Source: Allolobophora icterica
Lineage: Eukaryota > Annelida > Clitellata > Crassiclitellata > Lumbricidae
Assembly (NCBI GenBank): GCA_963556255.1
Contig: OY744606.1
Span: forward strand, 2,387,076-2,451,075
DNA: 64,000 nucleotides
Reading direction: 5' to 3'
A model generated the notes under the pieces. It did not search any database. It was not told where the DNA came from and saw only the letters and a program-made list of their open reading frames with translations. The position numbers and the translations under genes are program-made. Below, one piece after another: positions 52,520 to 63,969 of this stretch. Numbering within the stretch: position 1 is the stretch's first letter; every line of letters starts with the position of its first letter.

Positions 52520-52920
52520 ATCTATAACTTGATAATGCCTCCTTACAAAGTTCAGTTCAATTATGATAATTGGTATGAGCAAGAGAATACATAATGATTA
52601 ACATTTGCGAGAAGACACTGAATCGATATGAATCCTAAATGGTCTGGAGTTGGTGAACTCTTCTGGTTCACCCGCGTCACCACATGGCCGAACTGATGTG
52701 TTTGAGTCATGAGTTGAATAATTATCACGTGGTTTCTTTGTCACACGACGTGGTCGCTTGACTGTCACTTGGGTGAGTCACCGGTGATCCATTAGACCGG
52801 TAGCCTGCATTATCGATCCAGATAGATGAACAGACAGGTAGAGAACTAGACATACACGTAGACCGCATTGCGAAAACAGAGCGTTTATCCTGATTTCTGA
52901 GTAGGTATATTTGTTCACGG
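52520..52920 (+). repeat. Dispersed repeat family R3, copy 2
   Basis: Collinear partner of 38,380-38,815, ending in the GTAGGTATATTTGTTCACGG segment that matches GTAGATATACTTC...GTGAACA. Confidence 0.7.
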
Positions 52921-53757
52921 CACCGTTTTAAGTGCCGACCAAAATTGCTCAATTTAGGCTTAGCGTACCTGACCAGAAGAACGCTCTGATCCACAAGAAA
53001 GCCATTCCAGGTATATGGCAAAGTCACTCCAGTCTGTTCAGTGTCGCCAAAGCATAGTTGTCGAGATTTGCAAACGTTTAATACTCGTTGGCTAGGGCTA
53101 CTACACAAATACATTAAAACTTAATGATGCGTAATTTGGGCAGAGAATTGATTTCTCAACTAACGTATTTGACTATAAGATACCGGATTCTGGTCAACCG
53201 CTGTACCTTCGACATATGCATACCCCTCAGACCTATCGTCACTCCGCTAGGTCACCAGAATATCCGTCTCTTGCAAAGTTGCAAGTAAATAATGTCACGA
53301 GTGAATACTGGTCTTGACGGCTGGAGTTTTCTCTTTCTGTCCGACAGCTCTGCAGTCCACACCTGTTTCTAATTGCTTATCCGCCTTACGCTTCTCGATG
53401 TTGACCTGATAACGGCTTGGCTCTGGTGTGCCATCGGTTGATGCCTTGTGCATTAGACACGACGCTATAGCAGTTACTACTCAGTGAAAATTAATAATAA
53501 AACTTCCAGAATCTGTTTGTTGTGCTGTGTCTTGTACTTTTGTTCGACTCCGTTGAGGTCCGTTCTGTATGATATCGAATGTAACTTAACAGTTTGAACG
53601 TTCGAAAACCAACGACAGAAGAGTCATTGCGCTGACAGGACTAGGGAGGCGCAAGTCAGAAGCGCCTGATATTCAACTCCAGCCCTTCCAGCATACCCAC
53701 GTTGAGCCATATATGGCACCCATATTGGCTCTGGATAGAGCTCATATAGGTCCCATC
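52921..53757. other. No gene seen
   Basis: Ordinary sequence, short frames only. Confidence 0.5.
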
Positions 53758-53938
53758 TTATTTCAGAGATTTAAATCTCGGGCTAGCGGTCTGTAACACG
53801 GCTACCTTAAATGCTTGATGACCATTCAAACGGACAGCGATGGCGAAGGATCTCACCCCATCCATCTATTCAAAAATGAGCAAGGTCGAGGCCATACGGG
53901 CGCTATACAAAACGTGTATATTTACATTTAATGCTCTT
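53758..53938 (+). repeat. Dispersed repeat family R2, copy 3
   Basis: The longest match to 8475-8640, including ATTTAAATCTCGGGCTAGC, GAAGGATCTCACC and CCATACGGGCGCTATAC. Confidence 0.7.
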
Positions 53939-55446
53939 GAAAATGCAGACAGGTCTGTTACAATATGCCTACGAGGGCTAAGAAAAATCTATCAGGCAAA
54001 CGAAATACAAATGTAGTTCTACGGTTTTCACCAGTTCGAGCTTTGGTGATCTAGAAAGACTCCCTTAGAGGCAGTGACGTTGCATCATCTCTACTTTTCG
54101 ATTGCGTTTGTCACTGAATAAAGTGATGATATAAAATAATGACTGGATGACGAAAAAGGAAATCAATCAATCAATCAAGCAATCAATCAAAACGTGAGAA
54201 ATCGAAGAGTTTGGTGTTTGTATTAGTTCATCGAGCAATCACAAACACAAGAGCGAAACTATAGGTAGGCCTATACGTGATATGACCATTAAACGATCGT
54301 TCTTTCATTCTGTTCCACGTAGGCCTACAACTGGATGGACAGGAAAATAAATGAAATATGTACAAACACCGGAAGTATTGTTTGGTGATATAGATCTACA
54401 ACCCAAGTTTCAACGTGCATTGGCGAATCTACGACAATCAGATCATGCCTGGTTTTTTTTAGCCACGACCCTTGAGTTGTTCCCAAGCTGGTTAGGGTGA
54501 AGGTCGCCTAAGAAAAGCTTATAAAAGAAACTAAGAAAGGATATAGAAAACTATGGAATTAATTGAAGAGTTATCAGACTTCCTACGAAAGTCGTGAAAA
54601 TATGAAAAGTAAGGAACAAATGTTAAAAGGTAGGCCCTAATCGGAAATCTTTGTAAGCTACAAATCGTGAAGAGCTGTTGACGATAAAGATTTTCTAAAC
54701 AAAATTGGGCGAAGTTAAGCCCCGCTTACTTGACAACCCCAACCTCTTCATAAACTTCTGAATTCGCTAAAGTGCACGTGTCCTTGCAGCCGACAACCTT
54801 AGGCGTGTCAACCCTAGTGTTACTATTTTCTCCTTTAAGATCTTGCCACAATTCTGTGTCAGTCTAGCGTCGGACTACTTACAAGTTTTCACATCGGTTA
54901 GGGGTGGAAGAGACTTGCAAAATTTGTGTCTTGGACAGCGAGCATTGAGTGTTGGTGGCAGACATGTTCTTCAGCCCCCAAGCAAAGGAGAACAGTGTCC
55001 AAGTACATTTGGTGTCCCTATAACCAGAACAAATTGCAATCTAGAGGAAGGTCGCTCGATTGAGACAGCCCCAGTCACTTAGTAGTTACGGCGCTGCGTT
55101 GTCAAAGTGCAACAACCAGTTAGCCCTGGCACGAAGACCAATCAAGTTTGAGAAACGATGACAAAGTTTCTGCAAGAGAGAGAGAGGACAGGGGCCTAGC
55201 TAAGCCGACACACTGCCAGAGATCTTAATATGGACGCGTTGTACTTGTATTTAAAGATTTCTAAAGCGCCTCTCTCACCTAATGTCCATGGAAACGCTGA
55301 TAGCGTACTACCTAAAGGGTCGTGGCTAGCCCAAGGCAGATCTCAGACATGGAGCACGGCTCGAATGTTCTCTATATTCGCAAGCATCTTGCGAAAGGGC
55401 TAGAGATTTGAAGCAACACCCATTGGCGTTACCCACCAGCTAGCTA
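53939..55446. other. No confident gene
   Basis: Includes AATC units near 54,160-54,188 (a probable retroposon tail, AGGAAATCAATCAATC) and, on the minus strand, a retroposon-like GAGAGGCGCTTTAGAAATC end near 55,257-55,280. Short frames only. Confidence 0.45.
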
Positions 55447-55746
55447 CAGGGGCGCCGCCAGCGTGACGCACTGGACGCACGTGCGTCCACCCACCAAATC
55501 AAATCCACACAAGGATTAGGCATCGCATCGATATTTTTTACAATTTCACTTTGTAATTTGGGTTTACCGTACAGTATGTATAAATAATATCATATGATAT
55601 CATATGCCTGTGTTACACTGTACTTTTATAAGTCACTCTGAGTCATTTTCAGTGTATGACTACGAGTGGCAGACAGGGGACGGGTGTGAATGGGAGGAGA
55701 CGGGAGAGGTGTGCGTCCAATTTTTAGCAGCCTGGCGGCGCCCCTG
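55447..55746. mobile_element. hAT-type MITE (300 bp) with perfect 8-bp duplication
   Basis: Ends CAGGGGCGCCGCCAG and CTGGCGGCGCCCCTG are perfect inverted repeats, flanked by GCTAGCTA at 55,439-55,446 and 55,747-55,754. No transposase. The CAG...CTG termini and 8-bp duplication fit hAT. The near-perfect ends suggest a fairly recent insertion. Confidence 0.9.
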
Positions 55747-56030
55747 GCTAGCTATCATCTCTTTTCTGACTGTTTTGTCCTACGGGAGATTTCGTTTGAT
55801 CTCAGAATCTCTTTGACCATCGATGATTCTGACTCTACGGACATAAACGTAGAACTGAGCCGACGGCGACCAACAGAATGATAGATGTCGAACACAGTTT
55901 GTCGTGAATGTCACCAGGGTTTGCTACGTAACGAAGCGGTTGCGGCGATTGTAAGATACATCTTCGGAGATAACATATGGTTTTTGAAGATCATCTTCCT
56001 TGCTGAGCGTCGTGGACTTCTGAGGAACTT

Positions 56031-56295
56031 CGACGAGCAGTTCCGGAAAATATTCCAGTTTCAATATTTCGTTCTTTGACGAGAGCGCGGACGTGTAATT
56101 CCAGAAAATATTCCAGTTTCAGTATTCCTGTTTCGCTTTCTGACGAAATTGGACGAACATATCCGGAAAATATTACAATTTCGCTTTTTGACGAAATTGG
56201 AGGAGCAATTCCAGAAAATATTCCAGTTTCAATATTCCAGTTTCGCTTTCTGACGAAATTGGACGATTAATTTCAGAAAAATATTCTAATTTCGA
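56031..56295 (+). repeat. Minisatellite, 4-5 units of about 50-66 bp
   Basis: Units share TTCCAGAAAATATTCCAGTT and TTTCGCTTTCTGACGAAATT, with variable insertions. Confidence 0.85.
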
Positions 56296-56466
56296 TAGAA
56301 TCGCAATCTGAAATGATGCAACCGAGGCCGATGTTGTAGTCTCTCGCTTAACCGTGTCTGTGCTGTAGAGCCTAACAGCAGCATCCAGAAGCTATTCCGT
56401 ATGACACACGTGTGGTTTCACTTTAAGCGTGCTGACGACACACACACACACACACACCAAATAACC

Positions 56467-56640
56467 CATGCGTACAAAAGCACCCATGCGTACAAAAGCA
56501 CCTATGCGTACTAAATCACACAAGCATACAAAAGCACCCATGAGTACCAAAGCACCCATGCGTTCTAAAGCACCCAAGCGTACAAAATCACCCATGCGTA
56601 CAAAATCACCCATGCGTACAAAAGCACCCACGTGCATCCA
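56467..56640 (+). repeat. 18-bp minisatellite, about ten units
   Basis: Units of ATGCGTACAAAAGCACCC are open in frame (MRTKAP repeats; 56,468-56,761), but the surrounding frame shows no other protein features, so I do not call a gene. A CA array (56,438-56,457) precedes it. Confidence 0.92.
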
Positions 56641-56761
56641 CTCACTAACGTTCGCAACCCCTCTGTCACACCCGGACACACGAAGATTCACACGACACAC
56701 CAAGCAAACATTAACACACACACACGCCGACTTCCACACAGTTATTTCCGGGGGAAAATAG

Positions 56762-58009
56762 TTCGGCGTAATCCGACGATGAAGCGGTCACGTGACGCGT
56801 ATCCATGCGAATCCTTCCAACACCGGTGGAAGATTCCGATGTTTCCATTTCAACCAGTTCGAAGGTCGTTGCACAGTGGCGCCACCCGCGGTCACCCTTA
56901 CAGTCGTGGGCTTGTTACAGTACTGGGCCTGCGACGGTATGATTGACATTTGCTAGTGAGGAAGAGTGAAGTACGTCAGAGGTAGCGACACAAGGAACGT
57001 TACAATCGACGGCTGCAAGAGGCCACACCGTCCACAGTCCGTGTAGTTTTCCTAAAATGAAACAGAAAAAGGAAATTCACACCAAGATGGATGACAAACA
57101 TACAAAAGAAGTCGACGCTCCAATAACTATCCGATTACTATCGCATGGATGTCTGTATAAAAATGTATGTATGTGTATGCGTGCATGTATGTATGCATGT
57201 TTGCATGTATGCCTGTGTGCTGTTTTTTATAGCGACCTAAAAGCTTTATCTATCCGAGTCAATACTTGAGCTAGAAAAATTAGATTTGAATATTAGATTA
57301 GACTATAGTTTAGTTATAGAGTAGATTGCAATGGTTGAGAGTTAGTTAGATAAGATCAGATAAGATATCATGCGATTGTAGATTAGAAAACGCTTACGTT
57401 CTCGTGATATGCATGACAGAACTTCGGTCGTTTCCGGAAGACTTCGTTCTGAAGCTTTTGACAGATATACGAATTGTTATGTGCCAGTGTTAAGGAAAGT
57501 CTGATCAGTTCGTTCTTGTTGCACATTTACCCACTAGCCAACTCAGCTATAATGAGTACACTGACCGTACAATGTCGGTGGGAAGATGCAACGGCGAGGG
57601 AGAGGACTGGTCACCCGCCTTCATATGCCGAGGCTAAGAAAACGAAGTCGCTAACAGTTCATACCCATGTTTGCCTCAGAGCTAGCTTAAGGGACTAAGG
57701 TTCTTCTTCTAATCCCATAACAACTAATTAACCCAGTTTTCTTTAACTGCTCTAGCAACTGTGAATACACTAACTACGATTTCAACTTATTCTGTTCAGC
57801 AAACATTTTCAACGTGCACTAAGTCGCATAAATTTAAGTTTATGTAGCGCCGTTAATAAGTATTATATACTTTGGGGCAAAATAATACTTATATACATAC
57901 ATATATGTATTAGACACTGGCGTTATAGAAGTTAATAAATAATTATAATAATGGTAATAATAACTATAACAATAATATAATAACAATAAATACAAACACA
58001 AATAGAACA
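56762..58009. other. No gene seen
   Basis: ATGTATG-rich stretch near 57,165-57,215. A possible retroposon end with simple tail near 57,910-58,000. No convincing exon. Confidence 0.45.
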
Positions 58010-58575
58010 AATAGTTCACGCATTTGTCTGCTCATGCCTGGACTACTGCAACTCGCTCCTCGTGAGTCTCCCTAAGCAGCGTCTCTCCCCCATCAATCTG
58101 TTCTAAATGCTTCTGCTAGACTCATCGCTCGACTCCCCCGCTTTGCCCTATATCTCTGCTTACATGCTTGATGTCCTGCACTGACTCCCCATTGCTGAGC
58201 GCATCCGTTGTAAGACCCTCTTTCTTGTCTCTAAATCTCAACAGGGTACTGCTCCGAAACATCTCTTGAACTATCTGCGAAAGCCGCCATCTGCATCTTC
58301 TTCTCGCCCATTGCGCTCTGTAAATCGGCTTGATCTTTTTCTTCCCAGGGCTAAAACTGCCTTGGCCCAGTACCGGGCATTTGCTGTAATGGGTCCCACG
58401 ATCTCGAATGACTTTCCCCTCTGCTCAGGGCCAAACTAATGACTGGCTTTTCCTCATCAGTCTCGCGTTCCCTAAAGGCATTTTTATTTCCCCGGGGCTT
58501 CTGTGCTGAGAGCGCCTCTGAATAGTTATTCTGCGAGAGGCGCTTTATAAATTTCTAGATACAATACAATACAAC
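58010..58575 (+). mobile_element. CR1/L2-type LINE 3' end, decayed copy
   Basis: Same family as 24,040-24,680: CLDYCNS in one frame, later segments corresponding to TAPKHLL and LWN regions with frameshifts and stops. The 3' end is nearly the same: GAGCGCCTCTGAATAG, then GAGAGGCGCTTTATAAATTT and an ACAAT tail (58,559-58,575). Confidence 0.85.
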
Positions 58576-58916
58576 ACAAATTGTAACAATAATAATAATA
58601 GCAGTAATGATAATCCATGCATATACACACATATATACACATACATACAGCCACACATGTATTCCGCACATACACACACACACATAGATAAGCGTTTTAA
58701 AAAAGAGGATATATTTAATTTCGATTGGGTCGAGAGAGACGGGAGCCTCGTTCGAACAGCTACAGACGGCATCTACGACGAGCAGCAACAGGTTCGTTCC
58801 CGGGACTCGATTCACACTGTAATGGCTGAACAACAACACACATACATAACCACAATACACTCAAATCACGGTAATTACTTAATTAATTAATTAATATCAA
58901 TGCGAGCACCAATGTT

Positions 58917-58996
58917 CGAGGAAGAGTCTCGAACCCGTGGCCCTCATCTCCGCGTAACAAGTCGAGCGCTCTAACCAAATGGCCACTGTGCCCTGT
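58917..58996 (-). mobile_element. tRNA-like SINE head
   Basis: Minus strand reads GTGGCCATTTGGTTAGAGCG (A box region) and later GGGTTCGAGACTC (B box region) at tRNA-like spacing. The acceptor and T stems do not pair properly, so it is not a working tRNA gene. A second fragment with the same features lies at about 59,135-59,195. Confidence 0.55.
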
Positions 58997-59000
58997 CTGT

Positions 59001-59011
59001 CTACATGTCTA

Positions 59012-59103
<92 letters not shown>
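59001..59103. repeat. CTGT tetranucleotide array
   Basis: About 25 CTGT units. Confidence 0.97.
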
Positions 59104-59107
<4 letters not shown>

Positions 59108-59329
59108 AAATTCTATCTAACAGTGCGAATTTAACTATCAGAGGAAGCTCGAACCAGTATACTCTCCGCGTTACACAAGCAAAGCGCTTAGCATGATTAC
59201 GGGATTACGACCACGAGATTACGATTACGGGATTACGATTACGGGACTATACGACCATGCAGGAGATTATGATTACGGGATTATGAACACCCGTTTTACG
59301 GGATTACGATTACGAGATTGTGGATGAGA

Positions 59330-59679
59330 TTACTTGGTGCACTTCTCGCCGTCCGGACACCGCGTAACCTCCCCATTCATCGGCAGCTTCATCGGATCGA
59401 CAACGTAGAAAGTGTGTTGCTTGATGCACGGGCGACGCCCGATGATACGCGGCAGTAATTTCTGTCGGATGCTGTCCAAGCACTCGTTGAACTTCTTCTT
59501 CCTCAATTTGGGGGACAGCTGGGGGTCGTTCATGAGGTTGACACACTCCCGCATCGATTCCATGACGTCCTTGTCGGACTGGTTGAGGTCGTCGTAGTAG
59601 TGACCATAGTCCGTCGCGATGTCCACGTACTCCGTCGACGATAGGATGTCGTATGGCAACGTGACGCTGTCGGCTGCAT
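59330..59679 (-). CDS. Candidate terminal exon of an unidentified protein
   Basis: After a possible acceptor (GTAGATGCAG) the minus strand encodes about 115 residues to a TAA. It begins DSVTLPYDILSSTEYVDIAT and continues with an acidic-then-basic pattern (NDPQLSPKLRKKKFNECLDS) and a Cys-containing C-terminus (RCPDGEKCTK). GC content and codon use stand out from the AT-rich flanks. I do not recognise the family; the CPDGEKC end could be part of a small disulfide-rich fold. Further exons would lie to the right but none is clear, and a minisatellite begins nearby. Confidence 0.4.
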
Positions 59680-59737
59680 CTACGCAAGATGAATATTCAT
59701 CGCATGGTAATTGAATATTCATCGCGACGGACTACGG

Positions 59738-59800
59738 TGCCTCTGATTAGAGCCCTTGAAGAGGCGCTATATAAATTTCATGATTGATTGATTGATTGGT
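59738..59800 (+). mobile_element. Retroposon 3' stem-loop with GATT tail
   Basis: GGTGCCTCTGATTAGAGCCC, then TTGAAGAGGCGCTATATAAA and GATTGATTGATTGATT. Same end structure as the LINE at 29,241-29,660. Confidence 0.65.
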
Positions 59801-60080
59801 ATTGTAATTAAATATTCATCGTGTTGTAATTGAATATTCATCGTATTGTAATTGAATATTCATCGTATTGTAATTGAATATTCATCGTTTTGTAATTGAA
59901 TAGTCATCGTATTGTAATTGAATATTCATCGCAGTGTAATTGAATATTCATCGCATTATAATTGAACATTCATCGCATTATAATCGAATATTCATCGTTT
60001 TGTAATTGAATATTCATCGAATCGTAATTCAATATTCATCGTATCGTAATTCAACATTCATCGTATCGTAATTGTCATCG
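59801..60080. repeat. 22-bp minisatellite, about 12 units
   Basis: Units of TTGTAATTGAATATTCATCG plus two bases. Each carries the perfect palindrome TGAATATTCA. One further related unit lies at 59,706-59,725. Confidence 0.95.
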
Positions 60081-60088
60081 TAATTATA

Positions 60089-60179
60089 GATTTATATAGC
60101 GCCACTTCTACAGAGACTCGACAAAGGCGCTCCTGACCTAACACAATGAAACCATGATCGAACAGAATGGTCTTCAAGC
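60089..60179 (-). mobile_element. LINE 3' untranslated fragment
   Basis: Minus strand reads CTTGAAGACCATTCTGTTCG, then AGGAGCGCC and GGCGCTATATAAATC, matching the end of the LINE at 29,241-29,660. Confidence 0.75.
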
Positions 60180-60399
60180 GTCTGTGGAAAAGAAGACAGG
60201 CCGAGGAGAGCGCTCATGTCGCAGGTTGCTAGGCAACTAATATTTATTCCATCTGTTAATTATAATTTATATCAAGTATTAGATTTTTACCCCGAGGTAC
60301 ATTATGACCCCTCTGGATTTAAAATAGCTCCGGAGAATTGTTTAAAAAATAACAACGGTGATTATTTAATCAATCATAATAATCGTGAATATTAATCAT

Positions 60400-60500
60400 A
60401 ATCGTATACATTCGCAAGCTCGACAGTTTGCAGCGCGCTACATAAAAGCTATTCATAATTATGGTACCAGCTTATTTATGAGTGCTGCGTCATGTCAGAG
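60400..60500 (-). repeat. Dispersed repeat family R1, copy 6
   Basis: Minus strand reads GCAGCACTCATAAATAAGCT, GGTACCATAATTATGAATAG, then TTTTATGTAGCGCGCTGCAA and an ACGATTATGATT tail. Confidence 0.6.
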
Positions 60501-60819
60501 GGGTTTTTCAAATATGTTGATCAGTCGAAGAATAAAATGCGGTTCTCAGAAGACCAGACAAAGAGGAGATGGGGGTGGGGTGGGGTTGAAAGGTGGCGGG
60601 TTGCGTGGATTAGGGTAAGATTTCTTGAAGAGGTAATTGGATGGATCATTGAAAGATATCTTGAAGAGGTAACGATGAATCATGGTATCAATCCAGATTC
60701 AATCAAATTATATATATATTTCACCTTCGTTTTGGTGCTAAATGGAAAACTAAAACTCGTAGCTCGATAAAATCCGAAAGCAGCTTTAACAAGTCAAAGC
60801 ATACGATCAGAATATGTCG

Positions 60820-61115
60820 ACGTGTGTCTGTGTAGATGCATGCTTGCGTGTATGTTTGTATATGTGTCTTTGCGAGTGTTTGGTTGGTGTGTGCTTGCAT
60901 ATATGTGTGTATCAGTGTCTTTGTGAGTGTATGTGTGGTGTTTGCGTGTATTGTGACTGAGTGTATTTGTGTGAGTGTACGTTTGTGTGTATGCGTGTAT
61001 ATGTGCCTGTGTGAGTGTCTGTGTGGTGTATGTTTGTGCCTATATATACAAGTGTCTGTGTATGTGTGCATATATGTGTCTTTGTGCGTGTGTGTGTGTA
61101 TCTGTGTGTGTGGTT
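60820..61115. repeat. Diverged TG-rich simple sequence
   Basis: TGTG, TATG and TGTTTG units. Cys/Val/Tyr frames across it are not genes. Confidence 0.85.
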
Positions 61116-61206
61116 AGTTAACAGTGTTTACTGTCGTTTGCGACACTGGTTGCTCCTCTCCACCAATCGAGTAGACTGAACTGCAGAAAGAACCTGCAAT
61201 AAGAAA

Positions 61207-61285
61207 TTATCATCATCATCATCATCGTCGTCGTCGTCATCATCATCATCATAATCATCATCATCATCACCTTGTCGTCATCATC
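61207..61285. repeat. ATC/GTC trinucleotide array
   Basis: ATC units with a GTC block in the middle, interrupted near 61,250 and 61,271. Confidence 0.9.
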
Positions 61286-61862
61286 AGCAGCATCACTATC
61301 AACAATAGCCCCGCGGTCAGCATAATCAAATCATCAAAGCAAAAACATAATCATCATCGTCGTCGCTGTAATCATTGTCACCCAAATAGCTACGCTATTG
61401 TAAATATTATTGTATCATACTATATTATATTATCATATCACATCATATCACATTATATTATATCATAATCATGGGCGCCGACTTCTTGCTGGCCTTGGGT
61501 GTGAATGCACCCAGAGAGAAAATTCAGAGTGGGTGCCTGGCACCCAGAAGAATTCGGACCTTAAATTCAATTTTTCGGACAACTAACTCACAACTTGAGA
61601 AGTACAACTAACTACAACAGAAATTGTTGGGGTATTCCTGTATTCCTAAAAAAAGGTCGTCACATTTTTTGGCGGATGAATTCCTTAAAAAAGGTCGTCA
61701 AAATTTTAGGACAGAATTACCTTAAAATATGCACTGGAAGAGAGAGGTCGCACCGAGACCTTCCCCAAACCCCAAGCCCCGTTTCTTCCTGGGCTCCCCC
61801 TCGTTTTACCGCTTCCATGAGTGTTCAGTTTCGGAACATTTTTTCTAAGAAAGCACTGTATA

Positions 61863-62012
<150 letters not shown>

Positions 62013-62830
62013 TAACTAGTAATTTTACAAAAGAAAGCAGTCAGACTAATTCAGGGAGCCCGAAGACGCGAACATACCTCCCCTATATTCAAGACCTGGA
62101 ACCTGCTAGATTTAAAGCAGATAGGTTTCGCACAAATAGGAGACTTCCTTTACCGTTATGAGCACAATCTACTACCTGCCTCATTCATGGGATACTTCAC
62201 TCTCACCTCCCAAATCCATGACCATTTTACTAGGAAAGCCACTTCGTATCGACCAGAAAAAGCGCGCACTAACACGCGAGAATTTTGCATTAAAACAGCT
62301 GGACCACTACTTTGGGATACCATTCCAATAGAAATCCGCTCCTCTTCTACTCGATATCAGTTTAAAAAACGTTTACGGTCATTTATTATGCAATCCTAGA
62401 ATTCGCCTTGACTAGACTCCTCCTCATATAAGTTCTGTTATAATTTGGGAGCGCAGGCTCCGCGCACTGGCCCTTGAGTTCCTTAGTTAAGGTTTAGATA
62501 AGATTAGTTAAGCTTTGTTTCATTTTTTTCTACTGCACTGAGCATCCCTATCCCGTTCAACGCCCAGACTATTCTTGTCTTTTTCTACTCGCGTCGGGAA
62601 GGATTACTTATATATGCCATACACTGAATGATGTTACTTGATCTGTCGGGTGTCCCCGCATAGCGGGATAATTATCCCTTTGGGGCCACCCATTGCTTCC
62701 ATCACCGACTGTTCTCTCTCACCTTATTTAATGAAACAGTATTAAATGTACCTGAATTGTTATTCTTATGTAATTGTTATTTACTGATTGGTTGCAATAA
62801 AAAGATATTGATTGATTGATTGATTGATAT
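62013..62830 (+). mobile_element. LINE 3' end, CR1-like, third family
   Basis: Decayed frames encode a typical non-LTR reverse-transcriptase C-terminus: LQKKAVRLI, then FLYRYEHNLLP, then GPLLWDTIPIEIRSSSTRYQ and FKKRLRSFI before a stop at about 62,399. A roughly 400-bp 3' untranslated region with a GGGTGTCCCCGCATAGCGGG hairpin-like stretch follows, ending AATAAAAAGATATTGATTGA and a GATT array. The 5' part is missing and frames are shifted, so it is inactive. Confidence 0.85.
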
Positions 62831-63150
62831 ATATACCCGTATGTCTTTGAAGTCTTAGGACGGTATTATCGAAGGCAGAGGTCGGCGTGAATATTGTATC
62901 GGCGCGCGACACTTGAGCGCCGGTTAATTTGAATCTCTTATTTCCCGCGAGAAACCGTTAGCGTATGCAAATGAGCGCAGTTAGTCGCAGACGCCATCCG
63001 ACCGAATGACTGAGCGAACGAAGGAACGAAGGAAGTGAGCAACTACTTACAGCACCAGTTCGTTAAGGATGGAAGCGATCGCGGATATCATTCTCCCGAG
63101 AGGCTGTGGGTAAAAGATACACGACACCGTCAAACCATACGAAACGGTAG
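62831..63150. other. No gene seen; octamer motif
   Basis: GC-richer sequence with ATGCAAAT at about 62,965. No reading frame stands out. Confidence 0.3.
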
Positions 63151-63690
63151 GGTAAGGAAATGTAAGTTAAGGTAAGGTAAGGTAAGACGGTGAAGGTGAA
63201 GTAAGGCGAGGTGAGATAAGGAAAGGGGAGGGAAGGTAAGGCAAGCGAGGGAAGGTAAGGTACGCGCTATCAGCAAGGAAAGGTATGGAAAGAGTAGGAA
63301 TGTAAGGAAAAGGAATGGAATGAAATGGAAGTAATGGAATGGAATGAAAGAGAAGGAAAGGGAATAGAAGGGAATGACATGGAAGAGAATGGAATGGAAT
63401 GAAATAGAAGAAAAGGGAATAGAAGGGAATGAAATGGAAGAGAATGGAATGGAATGAAATAGAAGAAAATGGAATAGAAAGGAATGAAATGGAAGGGACT
63501 GGAAGAGAAGAAAAGGGAATGGAATTAAATGGAAGGGACTGGAAGAGAAGAAAAGGGAATGGAATTAAATGGAAGGGACTGGAAGAGAAGGGCATGCAAT
63601 GGAAGGGAATGGAATGGAAGAAAAGGGAATGACATGGAATGGAAGGGAATGGAAGAAAAGAAAATTGAATGGAAGGAAATGGAAGCAACC
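63151..63690. repeat. Pentanucleotide-type simple sequence (GGTAA, then GGAAT/GGAAA)
   Basis: GGTAA-like units to about 63,260 pass into irregular GGAAT, GAAAT and GGAAG units to about 63,690. The plus strand is almost free of C over hundreds of bases. Confidence 0.92.
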
Positions 63691-63801
63691 AACGACTGAT
63701 GTTCTTGGCATTATGTAACATAAGATTACATCAGACACAAACACTGGACACAAGATTTGTGGCTCGGCAAAGGCGACGAGCCGTGTAAAGAGCTTGACAA
63801 C

Positions 63802-63969
63802 CAGTGAGTAATCTAGACGTCTTTGGGGGGGGGTAAATTTCCCCCCCCAGGATTGATGTTTCCCCCCCCAGAATCCAGCAATATTGTAATGTAGACACGT
63901 GTTGGGGTGGAAAATCCCCCCCAGGAAACTTGTTTCCCCCCCACAAGAGGGGGACTAGATTACAGCCTG
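63802..63969. mobile_element. MITE with 9-bp target duplication (168 bp)
   Basis: Ends CAGTGAGTAATCTAG and CTAGATTACAGCCTG are inverted repeats with three mismatches, flanked by perfect CTTGACAAC direct repeats (63,793-63,801 and 63,970-63,978). The interior carries G8-G9 and repeated C7-C8 tracts, each near TTTCC. A 9-bp duplication would fit Mutator-like or related elements, but no transposase is present. Confidence 0.75.

Noticed and set aside
54465..55335. Possible transposon with TAGCCACGACCCTT inverted ends
   Set aside because: Only about 15 bp match, no target duplication, and the interior contains an unrelated retroposon end.
56468..56761. Lys-rich MRTKAP-repeat protein
   Set aside because: Frame exists only because the 18-bp unit is a multiple of three; no features beyond the array.
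58917..58996. Functional tRNA gene on the minus strand
   Set aside because: A- and B-box-like strings are present but acceptor and T stems do not pair; better explained as a SINE head.
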